Shown: piece after piece, positions 1 through 7,227 of the stretch
Layout of the letters: each line of letters starts with the position of its first letter
Numbering within the stretch: the first letter of the stretch is position 1
Assembly (NCBI GenBank): GCA_017646685.1
Contig: JAGCLZ010000004.1
Location: 1 to 34,762 of the forward strand
Source of the DNA: Bacteroidales bacterium
GTDB taxonomy: Bacteria > Bacteroidota > Bacteroidia > Bacteroidales > P3
DNA length: 34,762 nucleotides
Direction of reading: 5' to 3'
Program-made: the position numbers and the translations under genes
The notes under the pieces: generated by a model
What the model was told of the DNA's origin: nothing
The model's database searches: none
What the model saw: only the letters and a program-made list of their open reading frames with translations

Positions 1-13
1 ATGCGGTACGGTA

Positions 14-75
14 GGGGCGAATCGCATTCGCCCAAAAATTGTTGGATGATAATGGGGGCGAATCGCATTCGTCCC
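14..75. repeat. Two copies of a short palindromic repeat
   Basis: The motif GGGCGAAT-CGC-ATTCGCCC (8-bp arms, 3-nt centre) occurs at 14-33. A second copy with one changed base (ATTCGTCCC) lies at 54-75. Both are followed by a run of A. Together they look like copies of an interspersed hairpin-forming repeat lying just left of the DUF1016 genes. No function can be read from the sequence. Confidence 0.75.
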
Positions 76-106
76 AAAATAATGGAATCGCAAATTCAAA
101 CAGAAA

Positions 107-219
107 CAATGCACAGCAATATATAGGCGAGTTTGGCGTAATAGAAAAGATATAAATGCAACGAACAGAAAACTAAAAAATGGAATATGACAAAGGAAGA
201 GATAAACATACACGATACA
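107..219 (+). repeat. Direct repeat, copy A (upstream region plus first 11 codons of the DUF1016 gene)
   Basis: This 113-bp segment comprises about 80 bp of upstream DNA and codons 1-11 of the nuclease gene that starts at 187. It recurs with roughly a dozen differences at 1233-1344. The shared parts include GGCGTAA, AGAAAAGATATAAA and the whole start MTKEEINIHDT. Confidence 0.85.
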
Positions 220-1221
220 TCGGTTGGGACGTTGGTAAACGATGTATGTACAATAATAGAGCATGGTCGCGAAGTGGCATATAGTGCCGTAAATACGACC
301 ATGATTGAAACCTATTGGAAAATAGGTAAGAGAATAGTGGAAGAAGAACAGCAGGGCAACGAGCGTGCCGAATATGGAAAGCGGATAATAGAACATTTAT
401 CTAAAGAGTTGACTTATCGTTATGGAAAAGGCTTTAGCAAGAGATACCTTGCTTATTTCAGAAAATTTTATCTCACAATTGATGATTTACAGATTTTGCA
501 AACGCGTTTGCAAAATCTTACTTGGTCTCATATATTGACAACTTTAAGGGTTGATTCTGCAGTGTCAATTCGTTGGTATCTTGAAACGGCATCGCAAGAG
601 ATGTGGAGTGTAAGAACATTGGATAGAAATATTTCTACACAATATTTCGAACGGCATTTTAGTCAACCTCAACTGCCAATGAATGAAGAGCAACCCAACA
701 AACTTGAGTTGTTGAAGAATCCTATCGTTGCCGAATTTTTGGGATTTAAACAAGATAATAGTTATTCCGAACAAGAGTTGGAAACTGCTATTATTGGTCA
801 TTTGCAAGATTTTATAATGGAATTGGGTAGAGGATTTGCTTTTGTGAAACGCCAACAATTAATCAGAACTGATGCTCAGAATTACTTTGTGGACTTGGTA
901 TTTTACAATATAATACTCAAATGTTATGTGTTGATAGATTTAAAGATAGGAAAGATTACACATCAAGATGTAGGGCAGATGGATATGTATCGTAGAATGT
1001 ATGACGATTTGATGAGAACCGAAGGTGATAATCCTACAATAGGCATAGTGCTATGTTCGGATACAGATAAGGATATTGCAAAATATTCGATATTGAATGG
1101 TAATGAACAATTGTTTGCCGCAAAGTATATGCCTGTTCTTCCATCGGAAGAGGAATTGCGACGCGAAATAGAACGTCAAAAAGAACTGTTTATACTACAG
1201 CAACAAGTAAAGAATGAATAA
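187..1221 (+). CDS. DUF1016 / YhcG-family PDDEXK nuclease domain protein
   Basis: The 344-residue protein has the two-part build of the DUF1016 (YhcG) family. The N-terminal DUF1016_N part is at about residues 15-150 (SAVNTTMIETYWKIGKRIVE, YGKGFS, LTWSHI, WSVRTL). The C-terminal part, about residues 165-330, resembles a PD-(D/E)XK nuclease fold (LGRGFAFVKRQ, YFVDLVFYN, VLIDLKIGKI), where the D of VDLVFYN and the D-x-K of IDLKIGK are probable catalytic residues. Length is normal for the family, so the gene looks intact. Such genes sit in accessory or defence-rich regions and often in type I restriction loci, but no restriction gene is visible here, so the role is inferred only. A truncated paralogue follows at 1398. 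Confidence 0.88.
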   Translation: MTKEEINIHDTSVGTLVNDVCTIIEHGREVAYSAVNTTMIETYWKIGKRIVEEEQQGNERAEYGKRIIEHLSKELTYRYGKGFSKRYLAYFRKFYLTIDDLQILQTRLQNLTWSHILTTLRVDSAVSIRWYLETASQEMWSVRTLDRNISTQYFERHFSQPQLPMNEEQPNKLELLKNPIVAEFLGFKQDNSYSEQELETAIIGHLQDFIMELGRGFAFVKRQQLIRTDAQNYFVDLVFYNIILKCYVLIDLKIGKITHQDVGQMDMYRRMYDDLMRTEGDNPTIGIVLCSDTDKDIAKYSILNGNEQLFAAKYMPVLPSEEELRREIERQKELFILQQQVKNE

Positions 1222-1232
1222 ATAACAAATGC

Positions 1233-1344
1233 AATGCACCGCAATATATAGCATATTTGGCGTAACAGAAAAGATATAAACGAAACGAACAGCAAACTAA
1301 AGGATCGGGGTATGACAAAGGAAGAGATAAACATACACGATACA
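1233..1344 (+). repeat. Direct repeat, copy B
   Basis: This is the second copy of the segment at 107-219. It lies immediately after the first DUF1016 gene and carries that gene's start codon and first 11 codons, but no further coding homology. Confidence 0.85.
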
Positions 1345-1362
1345 AAGATAAACCATGCGTAA
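1312..1362 (+). pseudogene. 16-codon remnant of a DUF1016 gene start
   Basis: The ATG at 1312 begins the same eleven codons as the gene at 187 (MTKEEINIHDT). It then diverges and stops at TAA after five more codons (KINHA). It is a leftover 5' end carried by the direct repeat and was probably once the start of another copy. It is too short to be functional as a nuclease. Confidence 0.7.
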
Positions 1363-1397
1363 AAACTGATATTTGAAAATTTGAAGAAGATTAAACA

Positions 1398-1880
1398 ATG
1401 AGCGAGATAATTAAAACAGGATTAGTAGAACGTATAGAACAACTGATAACAGAAGCTAAGAAGCGTACTATATCGGCTGTAAATACTGCTATGGTGTATG
1501 CCTACTACGAAATAGGTAGAATGATAGTAGAGGATGAGCAACATGGCGAAGAAAGAGCCAAATACGGAAAGGCTGTGCTAAAAGAGCTGTCGATACGTCT
1601 TACAAATAAATTTGGAAAAGGTTTTTCGGTAGAAAATCTTGACAGAATGAGATACTTCTATAAAACATATTCTAAAACAAATTCGTCAACAGTGTTGACG
1701 AATTCATACTTCACACTTAGTTGGTCTCATTATCTTAAACTTATGCGTATAGATAATCCTGAAGAACGCAGGTTTTACGAAATAGAAGCAAAAGAAAACA
1801 ATTGGAGCCTAAGGCAACTTCTAAAAATTCCACATTTCGGAATAATAGAAGAATATTCTTCGAAACTTTTGCACAGTTGA
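1398..1880 (+). pseudogene. Truncated DUF1016 / YhcG-like gene, N-terminal domain only
   Basis: The 160-codon reading frame matches the DUF1016 N-terminal domain: SAVNTAMVYAYYEIGRMIVE, YGKAVL, KFGKGFSVENL, LSWSHYLKLMRI and NNWSLRQL. The family match ends at about residue 142. The last ~20 codons are read from an inverted-repeat element that begins at 1811, ending at TGA 1880. The PD-(D/E)XK half is missing, and I find no trace of it between 2020 and 2330. The ATG at 1398 is followed directly by family-like sequence. It is most likely a pseudogene, though a stable N-domain protein cannot be excluded. Confidence 0.8.
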
Positions 1881-2019
1881 CTTCGTTGATATTGCTATCG
1901 CTCGAAAGAGCTAATGCATTACTCTTTACTCGCTTAATCGCAACGTTTACGTTTTTTTTTGAAATCTTTCTAAGAAAATTCCGCAAATCACCAGCAAATC
2001 AATTTTTAGAAGTTGCCTT
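1811..2019. mobile_element. MITE-like inverted-repeat element, copy 1
   Basis: The 209-bp element has perfect 19-bp terminal inverted repeats: AAGGCAACTTCTAAAAATT at 1811-1829 and its exact reverse complement at 2001-2019. If the ends are read as AGGCAAC...GTTGCCT, a TA dinucleotide flanks each side (ccTA and TAaa), as in elements moved by IS630/Tc1-type transposases. The interior resembles the copy at 8095-8401. It encodes no transposase; the short open frames inside are not credible genes. It forms the broken 3' end of the second DUF1016 frame. Confidence 0.8.
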
Positions 2020-2368
2020 AAACTAAATAATTATCCCGTATGTGTTACTCGTCTAACGTATATGGGATAATCTGTTTTTTTGAGAATAATAATAATGGTC
2101 GTTTTGGGGTAGGGATGATTGTGTGTGAATTTTTGCGCTGGTTGATATTTTTTGATGAAATGAATTTTGTGGAACAAGGTAAATCATTGTATTTTTTGCA
2201 CAGCGAAAAGAATGATGTTTTTATGAAGTAGACACATACTAAACTACAATATTTTGCGTTTTACGTTTTTTACATACATTATATTCTTTAATGTGTTGTA
2301 TATTATATGATTATATGTTTGTTGAAATAAATACTTGAGTAAAGTAGGAATAATCGAAATAAAAAATG
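2020..2368. other. Gene-free stretch with one hairpin
   Basis: There is no credible gene between the element and bamD. A hairpin at 2030-2071 pairs ATTATCCCGTAT with ATATGGGATAAT (one mismatch, 18-nt loop) without a clear T run. The small open frame at 2040-2231 has no recognisable protein features and looks like chance. Confidence 0.6.
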
Positions 2369-2376
2369 TAACTTTG
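2369..2376 (+). promoter_or_regulatory. Bacteroidetes -7 box before bamD
   Basis: TAACTTTG matches TAnnTTTG and is followed by CAAA, as is common in this phylum. No convincing -33 TTG lies 19-21 bp upstream. The box ends only 6 bp before the bamD ATG at 2383, so a transcript from here would be leaderless or nearly so. Confidence 0.5.
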
Positions 2377-2382
2377 CAAACT

Positions 2383-3186
2383 ATGAGAATGTATAGGATA
2401 ATACCCGTTTTACTGCTGGTAATCAGTGTTTTTTGTGGTTGTAATAGCTACGAAAAATTGTTGAAAAGCAACGATTTTGATAAGAAATACGCTGCTGCTA
2501 TGGAATATTATAATGATGCCAATTATTCAAAATCATCTCAGTTGTTTGAGAATTTGACGATGTATTATAGAGGTAGAGACAATGCCGAGAATGTGGCGTG
2601 GTACTATGCCGAGTCGTTGTTGAAGCTCAAAGATTATTATTCGGCAGGTTATCAGTTTGCCCATTTTATACGTCAATTTCCTTATAGCGAACGAGCCGAG
2701 GAGGCTTTATTTATGTCGGCATATTGTAAATACATGGAGTCGCCGGAATATTCGTTGGATCAGTCGCAAACCAAGGAAGCAATAAAAGCCTTCGAGCAAT
2801 ATGTGGAACGTTATCCCACAAGCAACCATATTCCGGAGATAAACAAGTATTTGGACGAGATGCGTGCCAAGCTGATGAAAAAAGAATATGAGATAGCTTA
2901 TGGCTATTACAAAATAGGTTCATATAACGCAGCCTATGTGGCATTCAACGATTTTATTAATCAATATCCCGATTCGCCAAACAAGGAAGATGCTATGTAC
3001 TATATAATACTTTCGGGTTACGAATATGCCATAAACAGCACCGAAAGCAAGATAGTAGAGCGTTTGAATCTTGTTATCAATGATTTTGAAAAGTTTGTTG
3101 CATTATTTAGTAACTCTAAATATATGAAAACTACACAAGGAATTCATGATAAATGTAGAGCTGCTTTGTATGCACGACAAAAATAA
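2383..3186 (+). CDS. bamD: Outer membrane protein assembly factor BamD (lipoprotein)
   Basis: BamD is the essential lipoprotein of the BAM complex that folds beta-barrels into the outer membrane. The 267-residue product starts with a short charged segment, a hydrophobic stretch (IIPVLLLVISVF) and a lipobox ending in GC, so Cys20 would be lipidated. TPR-like helical pairs follow over most of the protein (YNDANYSKSSQLFENL, YYSAGYQFAHFIRQFPYSERAEEAL, FEQYVERYPTSNHIPE, FNDFINQYPDSPNKEDAMY). The frame is open upstream to a TTG at 2335, but the ATG at 2383 (or at 2389) gives a proper signal peptide and a promoter box lies just before it. It is followed by rpoZ after 46 bp, the usual Bacteroidales order bamD-rpoZ-coaBC. 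Confidence 0.9.
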   Translation: MRMYRIIPVLLLVISVFCGCNSYEKLLKSNDFDKKYAAAMEYYNDANYSKSSQLFENLTMYYRGRDNAENVAWYYAESLLKLKDYYSAGYQFAHFIRQFPYSERAEEALFMSAYCKYMESPEYSLDQSQTKEAIKAFEQYVERYPTSNHIPEINKYLDEMRAKLMKKEYEIAYGYYKIGSYNAAYVAFNDFINQYPDSPNKEDAMYYIILSGYEYAINSTESKIVERLNLVINDFEKFVALFSNSKYMKTTQGIHDKCRAALYARQK

Positions 3187-3232
3187 AAAGTTATAATTGC
3201 AGATAATAGAAAATAAAAATACATAAACTACT

Positions 3233-3649
3233 ATGGATGTAAAAAAATATAGGACAACAACGAGTATTGTTACTCGTAATATTTCGGAGTTTGACAAACA
3301 AACAGGTAACATATATGAAACTATAGCAATGTTGTCTAAGCGTTCCAATCAGATCTCTTCGGAATTGAAACGAGAATTGGTAAGAAAAATAGAAGATTTT
3401 TCGTCGACAACAGATACTATGGAAGAAGTTTTCGAAAACAAGGAACAGATAGAGATAGTGAAATACTATGAACATCTGCCAAAGCCTGTTCTCATTGCTA
3501 TTCAGGAATATTTGAACGAAGAATTGTATTATCGTAATCCTGAAAAGGAAAAGAAACTTCATGTAGTTGAGCCTGCAAGTACACAGGATGGTGCCGACGC
3601 AACAAATGAAACTGTTGCACCTGAACAAGCTACCGCTGTGTCGGAATAG
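3233..3649 (+). CDS. rpoZ: DNA-directed RNA polymerase omega subunit, Bacteroidetes type
   Basis: The 138-residue protein resembles the Bacteroidetes omega family: VTRNISEFDKQTGNIYETIA near the start, then SKRSNQISSELKREL, EEVFENKEQIEIVKYYE and KPVLIAIQEYLNEELYYRNPE. Omega binds the beta' subunit and helps RNA polymerase assembly. The Ala/Thr/Glu-rich tail of about 25 residues has no motif and is probably disordered. It is co-directional with bamD upstream and coaBC downstream, but a hairpin and a MITE-like element separate it from coaBC. Confidence 0.85.
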   Translation: MDVKKYRTTTSIVTRNISEFDKQTGNIYETIAMLSKRSNQISSELKRELVRKIEDFSSTTDTMEEVFENKEQIEIVKYYEHLPKPVLIAIQEYLNEELYYRNPEKEKKLHVVEPASTQDGADATNETVAPEQATAVSE

Positions 3650-3706
3650 GTTGAAAAGTGTAAGAGAGTTAATCAAGTATAAAGAGAAAATTTATTATTG
3701 ATATAT

Positions 3707-3743
3707 AAGCACCCAAGCATACAATGATTTGTGTTGGGTGCTT
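3707..3743 (+). terminator. Hairpin after rpoZ
   Basis: AAGCACCCAA and TTGGGTGCTT form a 10-bp perfect stem around a 17-nt loop, followed by TGTTTGG. The T run is weak, but position and stem strength fit a terminator for the bamD-rpoZ transcript. Confidence 0.6.
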
Positions 3744-3757
3744 TGTTTGGATATATA

Positions 3758-3894
3758 AAGGCAACTTCTAAAATGTTCCAAGTTAAAAGCGATAAACTAT
3801 TGTATTAAAGGAATTTTGTATGCTTATAGTTTAACCGAAATCTTTCAACTAAAATGCCATAAATCATTTACAAAGTGATTTTTAGAAATTGTCT
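3758..3894. mobile_element. MITE-like inverted-repeat element, copy 2 (degenerate)
   Basis: The 137-bp copy starts AAGGCAACTTCTAAAAT and ends ATTTTTAGAAATTGTCT. The inner right part (GAAATCTTTC, AAATCATTTACAAAGTGATTTTTAG in shortened comparison) lines up with the copies at 1811 and 8095. It lies between the rpoZ hairpin and the coaBC start, so it may be part of the coaBC leader. Confidence 0.65.
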
Positions 3895-3909
3895 AAATAA
3901 ACATATAGT

Positions 3910-5115
3910 ATGCTTAAAGGTAAAAGAATATTAGTAGGTATAACAGGTGGTATTGCCGCATATAAGACCCCTCTGATTATCCGTTTTTTGGTGAAACAAG
4001 GTGCAGAAGTTAAGGTTGTAGCCACCGAAAATGCTATGCAATTTGTTACCACAACGGTGTTGGAAACACTATCAAAACACAATGTATATAGCGATTTGTT
4101 TTCGGAAAAGAACCAATACAACACCGAGCATATATCGCTGAGCGAATGGGCTGATATGATGGTGGTAGCTCCTGCAACAGCCAATTGTATAGGCAAAATA
4201 GCATCGGGTATTGCCGATGATGCTTTAAGTACTTTGCTATTGGCATTTCGAAAACCAATATTCTTGTGCCCGGCAATGAATACTAAAATGTATGAGCATT
4301 TCTCTGTAAGACGTAATATAGAGTATTTGCGTGAGAATGGTATTATTATAATAGAGCCTACGTGTGGTGAATTGGCCTGTGGAACTGATGGACAAGGACG
4401 TATGGAGGAACCCGAAAACATTGTGGAACGTATTGTGTGCTACTATAGGCAGCAGGACGACTATGCAGGAACCAATGTGCTTATAACTGCCGGCCCAACA
4501 TACGAAAAGATTGATGCTGTACGTTTTATTGGCAATTTTTCGACAGGCAAGATGGGCTATGCCATAGCCGAAGAGTTGGCATCGAGGGGTTGTAATGTTA
4601 CTCTTGTGTCGGGACCAACCAATTTGGAGGTGCATCATCACAACATAAATAGAGTAAATGTAACCTCGGCAGTGGAAATGTACGATGCTGCCATCAGTAG
4701 TTTCCCTCATTGCGATGCTGCTATACTATCGGCAGCAGTGGCTGATTTTAGACCTGAAAATGTATGTAAGGAAAAGATAAAAAAGTCGTCAGATTCACAA
4801 ACCATGGATATACACCTTGTGCAGAATCCTGACATACTTGCATCGTTGGGTAAGATGAAGACAGATTCGCAGAGGCTTGTAGGATTTGCTTTGGAAACGC
4901 ATGATGAGACTGCTAATGCTCAATCGAAGTTGATGAGAAAAAACTTGGATTTTATAGTTCTGAATTCATTGCGTGATGAAGGTGCAGGGTTTGGACATGA
5001 TACAAATAAAGTAACGTTTATTTATCGTAATGGAGAAATAGATGAGCAAGGCTTGAAAACAAAAAAAGAAGTAGCTAAAGATATTGCAGATAGATTGAAA
5101 AAGGTTCTCTTGTAG
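3910..5115 (+). CDS. coaBC: Bifunctional phosphopantothenoylcysteine decarboxylase / phosphopantothenate-cysteine ligase
   Basis: CoaBC performs two steps of coenzyme A synthesis: ligation of cysteine to phosphopantothenate and decarboxylation to phosphopantetheine. The 401-residue length is typical. The N-terminal flavoprotein (CoaC) half shows GITGGIAAYKTPLIIRFL, the active-site HISLSEWAD segment, PATANCIGKIASGIADD, PAMNTKMYEH and the substrate-clamp Cys region CGELACGTDGQGRM. The CoaB half, from about residue 190, shows LITAGPTYEKIDAVRFI, STGKMGYAIAEEL, AAVADFRP and the following KEKIKKS lysines. ATG 3910 gives the expected N terminus. The 3' end of the gene is itself part of a terminator hairpin. 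Confidence 0.96.
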   Translation: MLKGKRILVGITGGIAAYKTPLIIRFLVKQGAEVKVVATENAMQFVTTTVLETLSKHNVYSDLFSEKNQYNTEHISLSEWADMMVVAPATANCIGKIASGIADDALSTLLLAFRKPIFLCPAMNTKMYEHFSVRRNIEYLRENGIIIIEPTCGELACGTDGQGRMEEPENIVERIVCYYRQQDDYAGTNVLITAGPTYEKIDAVRFIGNFSTGKMGYAIAEELASRGCNVTLVSGPTNLEVHHHNINRVNVTSAVEMYDAAISSFPHCDAAILSAAVADFRPENVCKEKIKKSSDSQTMDIHLVQNPDILASLGKMKTDSQRLVGFALETHDETANAQSKLMRKNLDFIVLNSLRDEGAGFGHDTNKVTFIYRNGEIDEQGLKTKKEVAKDIADRLKKVLL

Positions 5116-5130
5116 ATAGAGAACCTTTTT
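5098..5130. terminator. Bidirectional terminator overlapping the coaBC stop codon
   Basis: AAAAAGGTTCTCT at 5098-5110 pairs perfectly with AGAGAACCTTTTT at 5118-5130 around a 7-nt loop. The coaBC stop codon TAG (5113-5115) lies in the loop, and the left arm encodes the last residues KKVLL. T runs on both strands allow it to serve coaBC (plus) and cdd (minus). Confidence 0.88.
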
Positions 5131-5157
5131 TGTTTTTATTTGAGGAAATGAGTTTTT

Positions 5158-5625
5158 TTACATTGAAAATTGAAATGGTAGTATTGAATCTACACCTTTC
5201 AAGATTATTATTTTGTTGTTATCGGCATATAATATTATTGTAATTTTCTTTTTTTCACGATTTTCGTATTCGGATATCACTTGTCGGCATGCACCGCAGG
5301 GTGAAGCAGCACACCATTGCCCTTCTTTGTTCTTGCCTACAATGGCAATGGCATTTATGCCTGTATTGGGATTTTGAGCCATGGCAGCAAACATGGCTAC
5401 ACGCTCGGCACACAAACCCGATGGGTAGGCCATGTTTTCTTGATTGTTGCCAGTGACGATTTTGCCGTCTATAAGTTTTACGGCAGCACCTACTTTAAAC
5501 TGCGAATATGGCGAGTAGGAATCATTGGCGGCGGACATGGCTTGGAGCAATAGTTCACGGTTTTCATTGGAAAGTTCATTAATCGAAGAATATTCTTCGT
5601 ACTCTATTTCTATACTTTTTCTCAT
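5158..5625 (-). CDS. cdd: Cytidine deaminase
   Basis: The enzyme hydrolyses cytidine/deoxycytidine to uridine/deoxyuridine in pyrimidine salvage. The 155-residue product has the zinc-site signature: Cys72-Ala-Glu74 (LCAERVAMF), then Cys110 and Cys113 in PCGACRQV. The nucleoside-binding N-terminal part (YSPYSQFKVGAAV) is also present. The frame is open further upstream, but that extension runs through the neighbouring promoter region and looks unlike any cytidine deaminase, so the ATG at 5625 is preferred. It is convergent with coaBC, sharing its terminator, and divergent from the dihydrouridine synthase gene. Confidence 0.93.
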   Translation of the reverse strand: MRKSIEIEYEEYSSINELSNENRELLLQAMSAANDSYSPYSQFKVGAAVKLIDGKIVTGNNQENMAYPSGLCAERVAMFAAMAQNPNTGINAIAIVGKNKEGQWCAASPCGACRQVISEYENREKKKITIILYADNNKIIILKGVDSILPFQFSM

Positions 5626-5655
5626 ATCGATGGCATTTATGTAATTAAAATAACG

Positions 5656-5663
5656 TATCTTTG
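5656..5663 (+). promoter_or_regulatory. Bacteroidetes -7 box before the dus gene
   Basis: TATCTTTG followed by CA, in the 128-bp divergent region between cdd and the dihydrouridine synthase gene. It would give a leader of about 85 nt. The -33 element is not convincing. Confidence 0.5.
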
Positions 5664-5753
5664 CAACAATTTTGTGTAACGTAAGTTTCGACATAAAAGT
5701 ATGAAAATGCTTGTATTTAATATTCTTTTGAACTATAAACAACCCGATATAAG

Positions 5754-6731
5754 ATGGTAAAAATAGCAAATGTAGAGGTAGGCGAATTTCCATTGATACT
5801 TTCGCCCATGGACGATATAACCGATTTGCCATTTCGTTCGCTCTGTAAACCTTATGGGGTGGATATGCTTATTACAGAGTTTATTGCTGCCGATGGTATA
5901 ATACGTGAAGCTGATAAAAGTAGAAAAAAAATGACTTTCTCAGAAAATGAACGTCCGATAGCTGTTCAAATTTTTGGACATGATGAGTTGTCGTTGTTAC
6001 AATCATTGGATTTTGTTGAAGCTGTGGAGCCTGATTTTATTGACATAAATTGGGGATGTCCTGTAAAAAAAGTGGCAGGTAGAGGAGCAGGGTCGGGTAT
6101 TTTGAAGGATATTCCTAAGATGATTGCGATCACTGATGCTATAGTGAAAAAATCAAAGTTGCCTGTTACAGTAAAGACTCGCATAGGTTACGAAGAAACG
6201 AACAAACCTATAGTGGAAGTGGCCGAACGTCTTCAAGATGTGGGAGTGCAGGCATTGAGCATACATGGCCGGACCAAAACACAGATGTATAAAGGTGATG
6301 CTGATTGGACATTGATAGGCAAGGTTAAAGAAAATCCACGAATGATTATACCTATTTTTGGCAATGGCGATGTAACATCGGCCGAAGTTGCCCTCGAAAA
6401 GAAAAACCGTTATGGTGTTGATGGCATATTGATAGGCCGAGGTGCTATAGGAAATCCGTGGATATTTGAGCAGACTAAGCGCGTGATTTCCGGATTGCCA
6501 CAAAGAGAGATACCGATAGCTGAAAGGGTAGAGGTGTGCAAGAAACATTTGTTTGCCGCCATTGAATGGAAAGGCGAGCGTACGGCAATTATGGAAATGC
6601 GCAAGCACTACGGAGGTTATTTTAAGGGTATTCCTGATTTCAAACAATTCAGAATACCATTGGTGACTTATTCTACTTTGGATGAACTATTGCCAATATT
6701 TACTGATATAGTGAATTATTATTCAGATTAA
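5754..6731 (+). CDS. tRNA-dihydrouridine synthase (DusB-like)
   Basis: This FMN enzyme reduces specific uridines in the tRNA D-loop to dihydrouridine. The 325-residue protein is a TIM barrel with the family signatures LSPMDDITDLPFR at residues 16-28, INWGCPVKKVAGRGAGS with the catalytic Cys102, VKTRIG, IHGRTKTQMYKG, FGNGDV and DGILIGRGAIGNPWIF (phosphate binding). The ATG at 5754 leads straight into family sequence. A clear terminator follows at 6753. The exact Dus subtype (B versus another class) is not certain, so no symbol is given. Confidence 0.93.
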   Translation: MVKIANVEVGEFPLILSPMDDITDLPFRSLCKPYGVDMLITEFIAADGIIREADKSRKKMTFSENERPIAVQIFGHDELSLLQSLDFVEAVEPDFIDINWGCPVKKVAGRGAGSGILKDIPKMIAITDAIVKKSKLPVTVKTRIGYEETNKPIVEVAERLQDVGVQALSIHGRTKTQMYKGDADWTLIGKVKENPRMIIPIFGNGDVTSAEVALEKKNRYGVDGILIGRGAIGNPWIFEQTKRVISGLPQREIPIAERVEVCKKHLFAAIEWKGERTAIMEMRKHYGGYFKGIPDFKQFRIPLVTYSTLDELLPIFTDIVNYYSD

Positions 6732-6752
6732 ATTGATATTACAAATAAATAA

Positions 6753-6786
6753 AAAGCCTTGTGTCTAAACATAGATACAAGGCTTT
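6753..6786. terminator. Bidirectional terminator between dus and kal
   Basis: AAAGCCTTGTGTCT pairs with AGATACAAGGCTTT (one mismatch) around a 6-nt loop. It is followed by CTTTTATT on the plus strand and preceded by an A run, giving T-rich tails in both directions. It lies between two convergent genes. Confidence 0.85.
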
Positions 6787-6804
6787 CTTTTATTATATCG
6801 TCAA

Positions 6805-7194
6805 TTAGTTTTTACGTTGACACTTTTTTGGGGTAACGCATGTTCCAATAGCTGTACACACAACGATTGGTTCTTCAAGGAAGTCGGCAGCCGAGTCCGA
6901 AATATCAGGTCTTGCGATAGCCACTTTTCTAGCTTCGAATTTCATTTTGCGAGAAGAGTTGCCTTCCGAAATTATTTCACCTACAGCTTCGATATAGTCG
7001 CCTGCATATACAGGGGCAAGGAATTTAATGTCTTCATATCCTGCAAAAAGACCTTCATCGCCATCGCGTTTTATCAAAAGTTCGGTAGCTACATCACCAA
7101 ATAAATGTACCATGTGAGCACCGTCAACCAAATTTCCACCGTAATGAGCATCTTTTGCACTCATTCTCAATCTTATCATTGATGTTATTGCCAT
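6805..7194 (-). CDS. kal: 3-aminobutyryl-CoA ammonia-lyase
   Basis: The 129-residue protein matches the Kal family of the anaerobic lysine degradation pathway, a hotdog-fold enzyme that removes ammonia from L-3-aminobutyryl-CoA to give crotonyl-CoA. Characteristic stretches are [61 protein letters not shown] and [10 protein letters not shown]. It lies 33 bp downstream of a CoA-transferase alpha subunit on the same strand, as expected for a fermentation operon, but kamA, kamDE, kdd and kce are not in the window. A different hotdog hydratase/thioesterase is the main alternative. Confidence 0.85.
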   Translation of the reverse strand: MAITSMIRLRMSAKDAHYGGNLVDGAHMVHLFGDVATELLIKRDGDEGLFAGYEDIKFLAPVYAGDYIEAVGEIISEGNSSRKMKFEARKVAIARPDISDSAADFLEEPIVVCTAIGTCVTPKKCQRKN

Positions 7195-7227
7195 GTCTAT
7201 GTAATGTATTTAATTATATTAATATAT

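Noticed and set aside
187..1880. Type I restriction-modification or toxin-antitoxin locus
   Set aside because: DUF1016 genes often sit in such loci, but no hsdR/M/S, methylase or antitoxin gene is present in the window.
2040..2231. 63-residue ORF after the first MITE-like element
   Set aside because: No recognisable domain, not a continuation of the DUF1016 C-terminal half, and composition like the surrounding AT-rich DNA.
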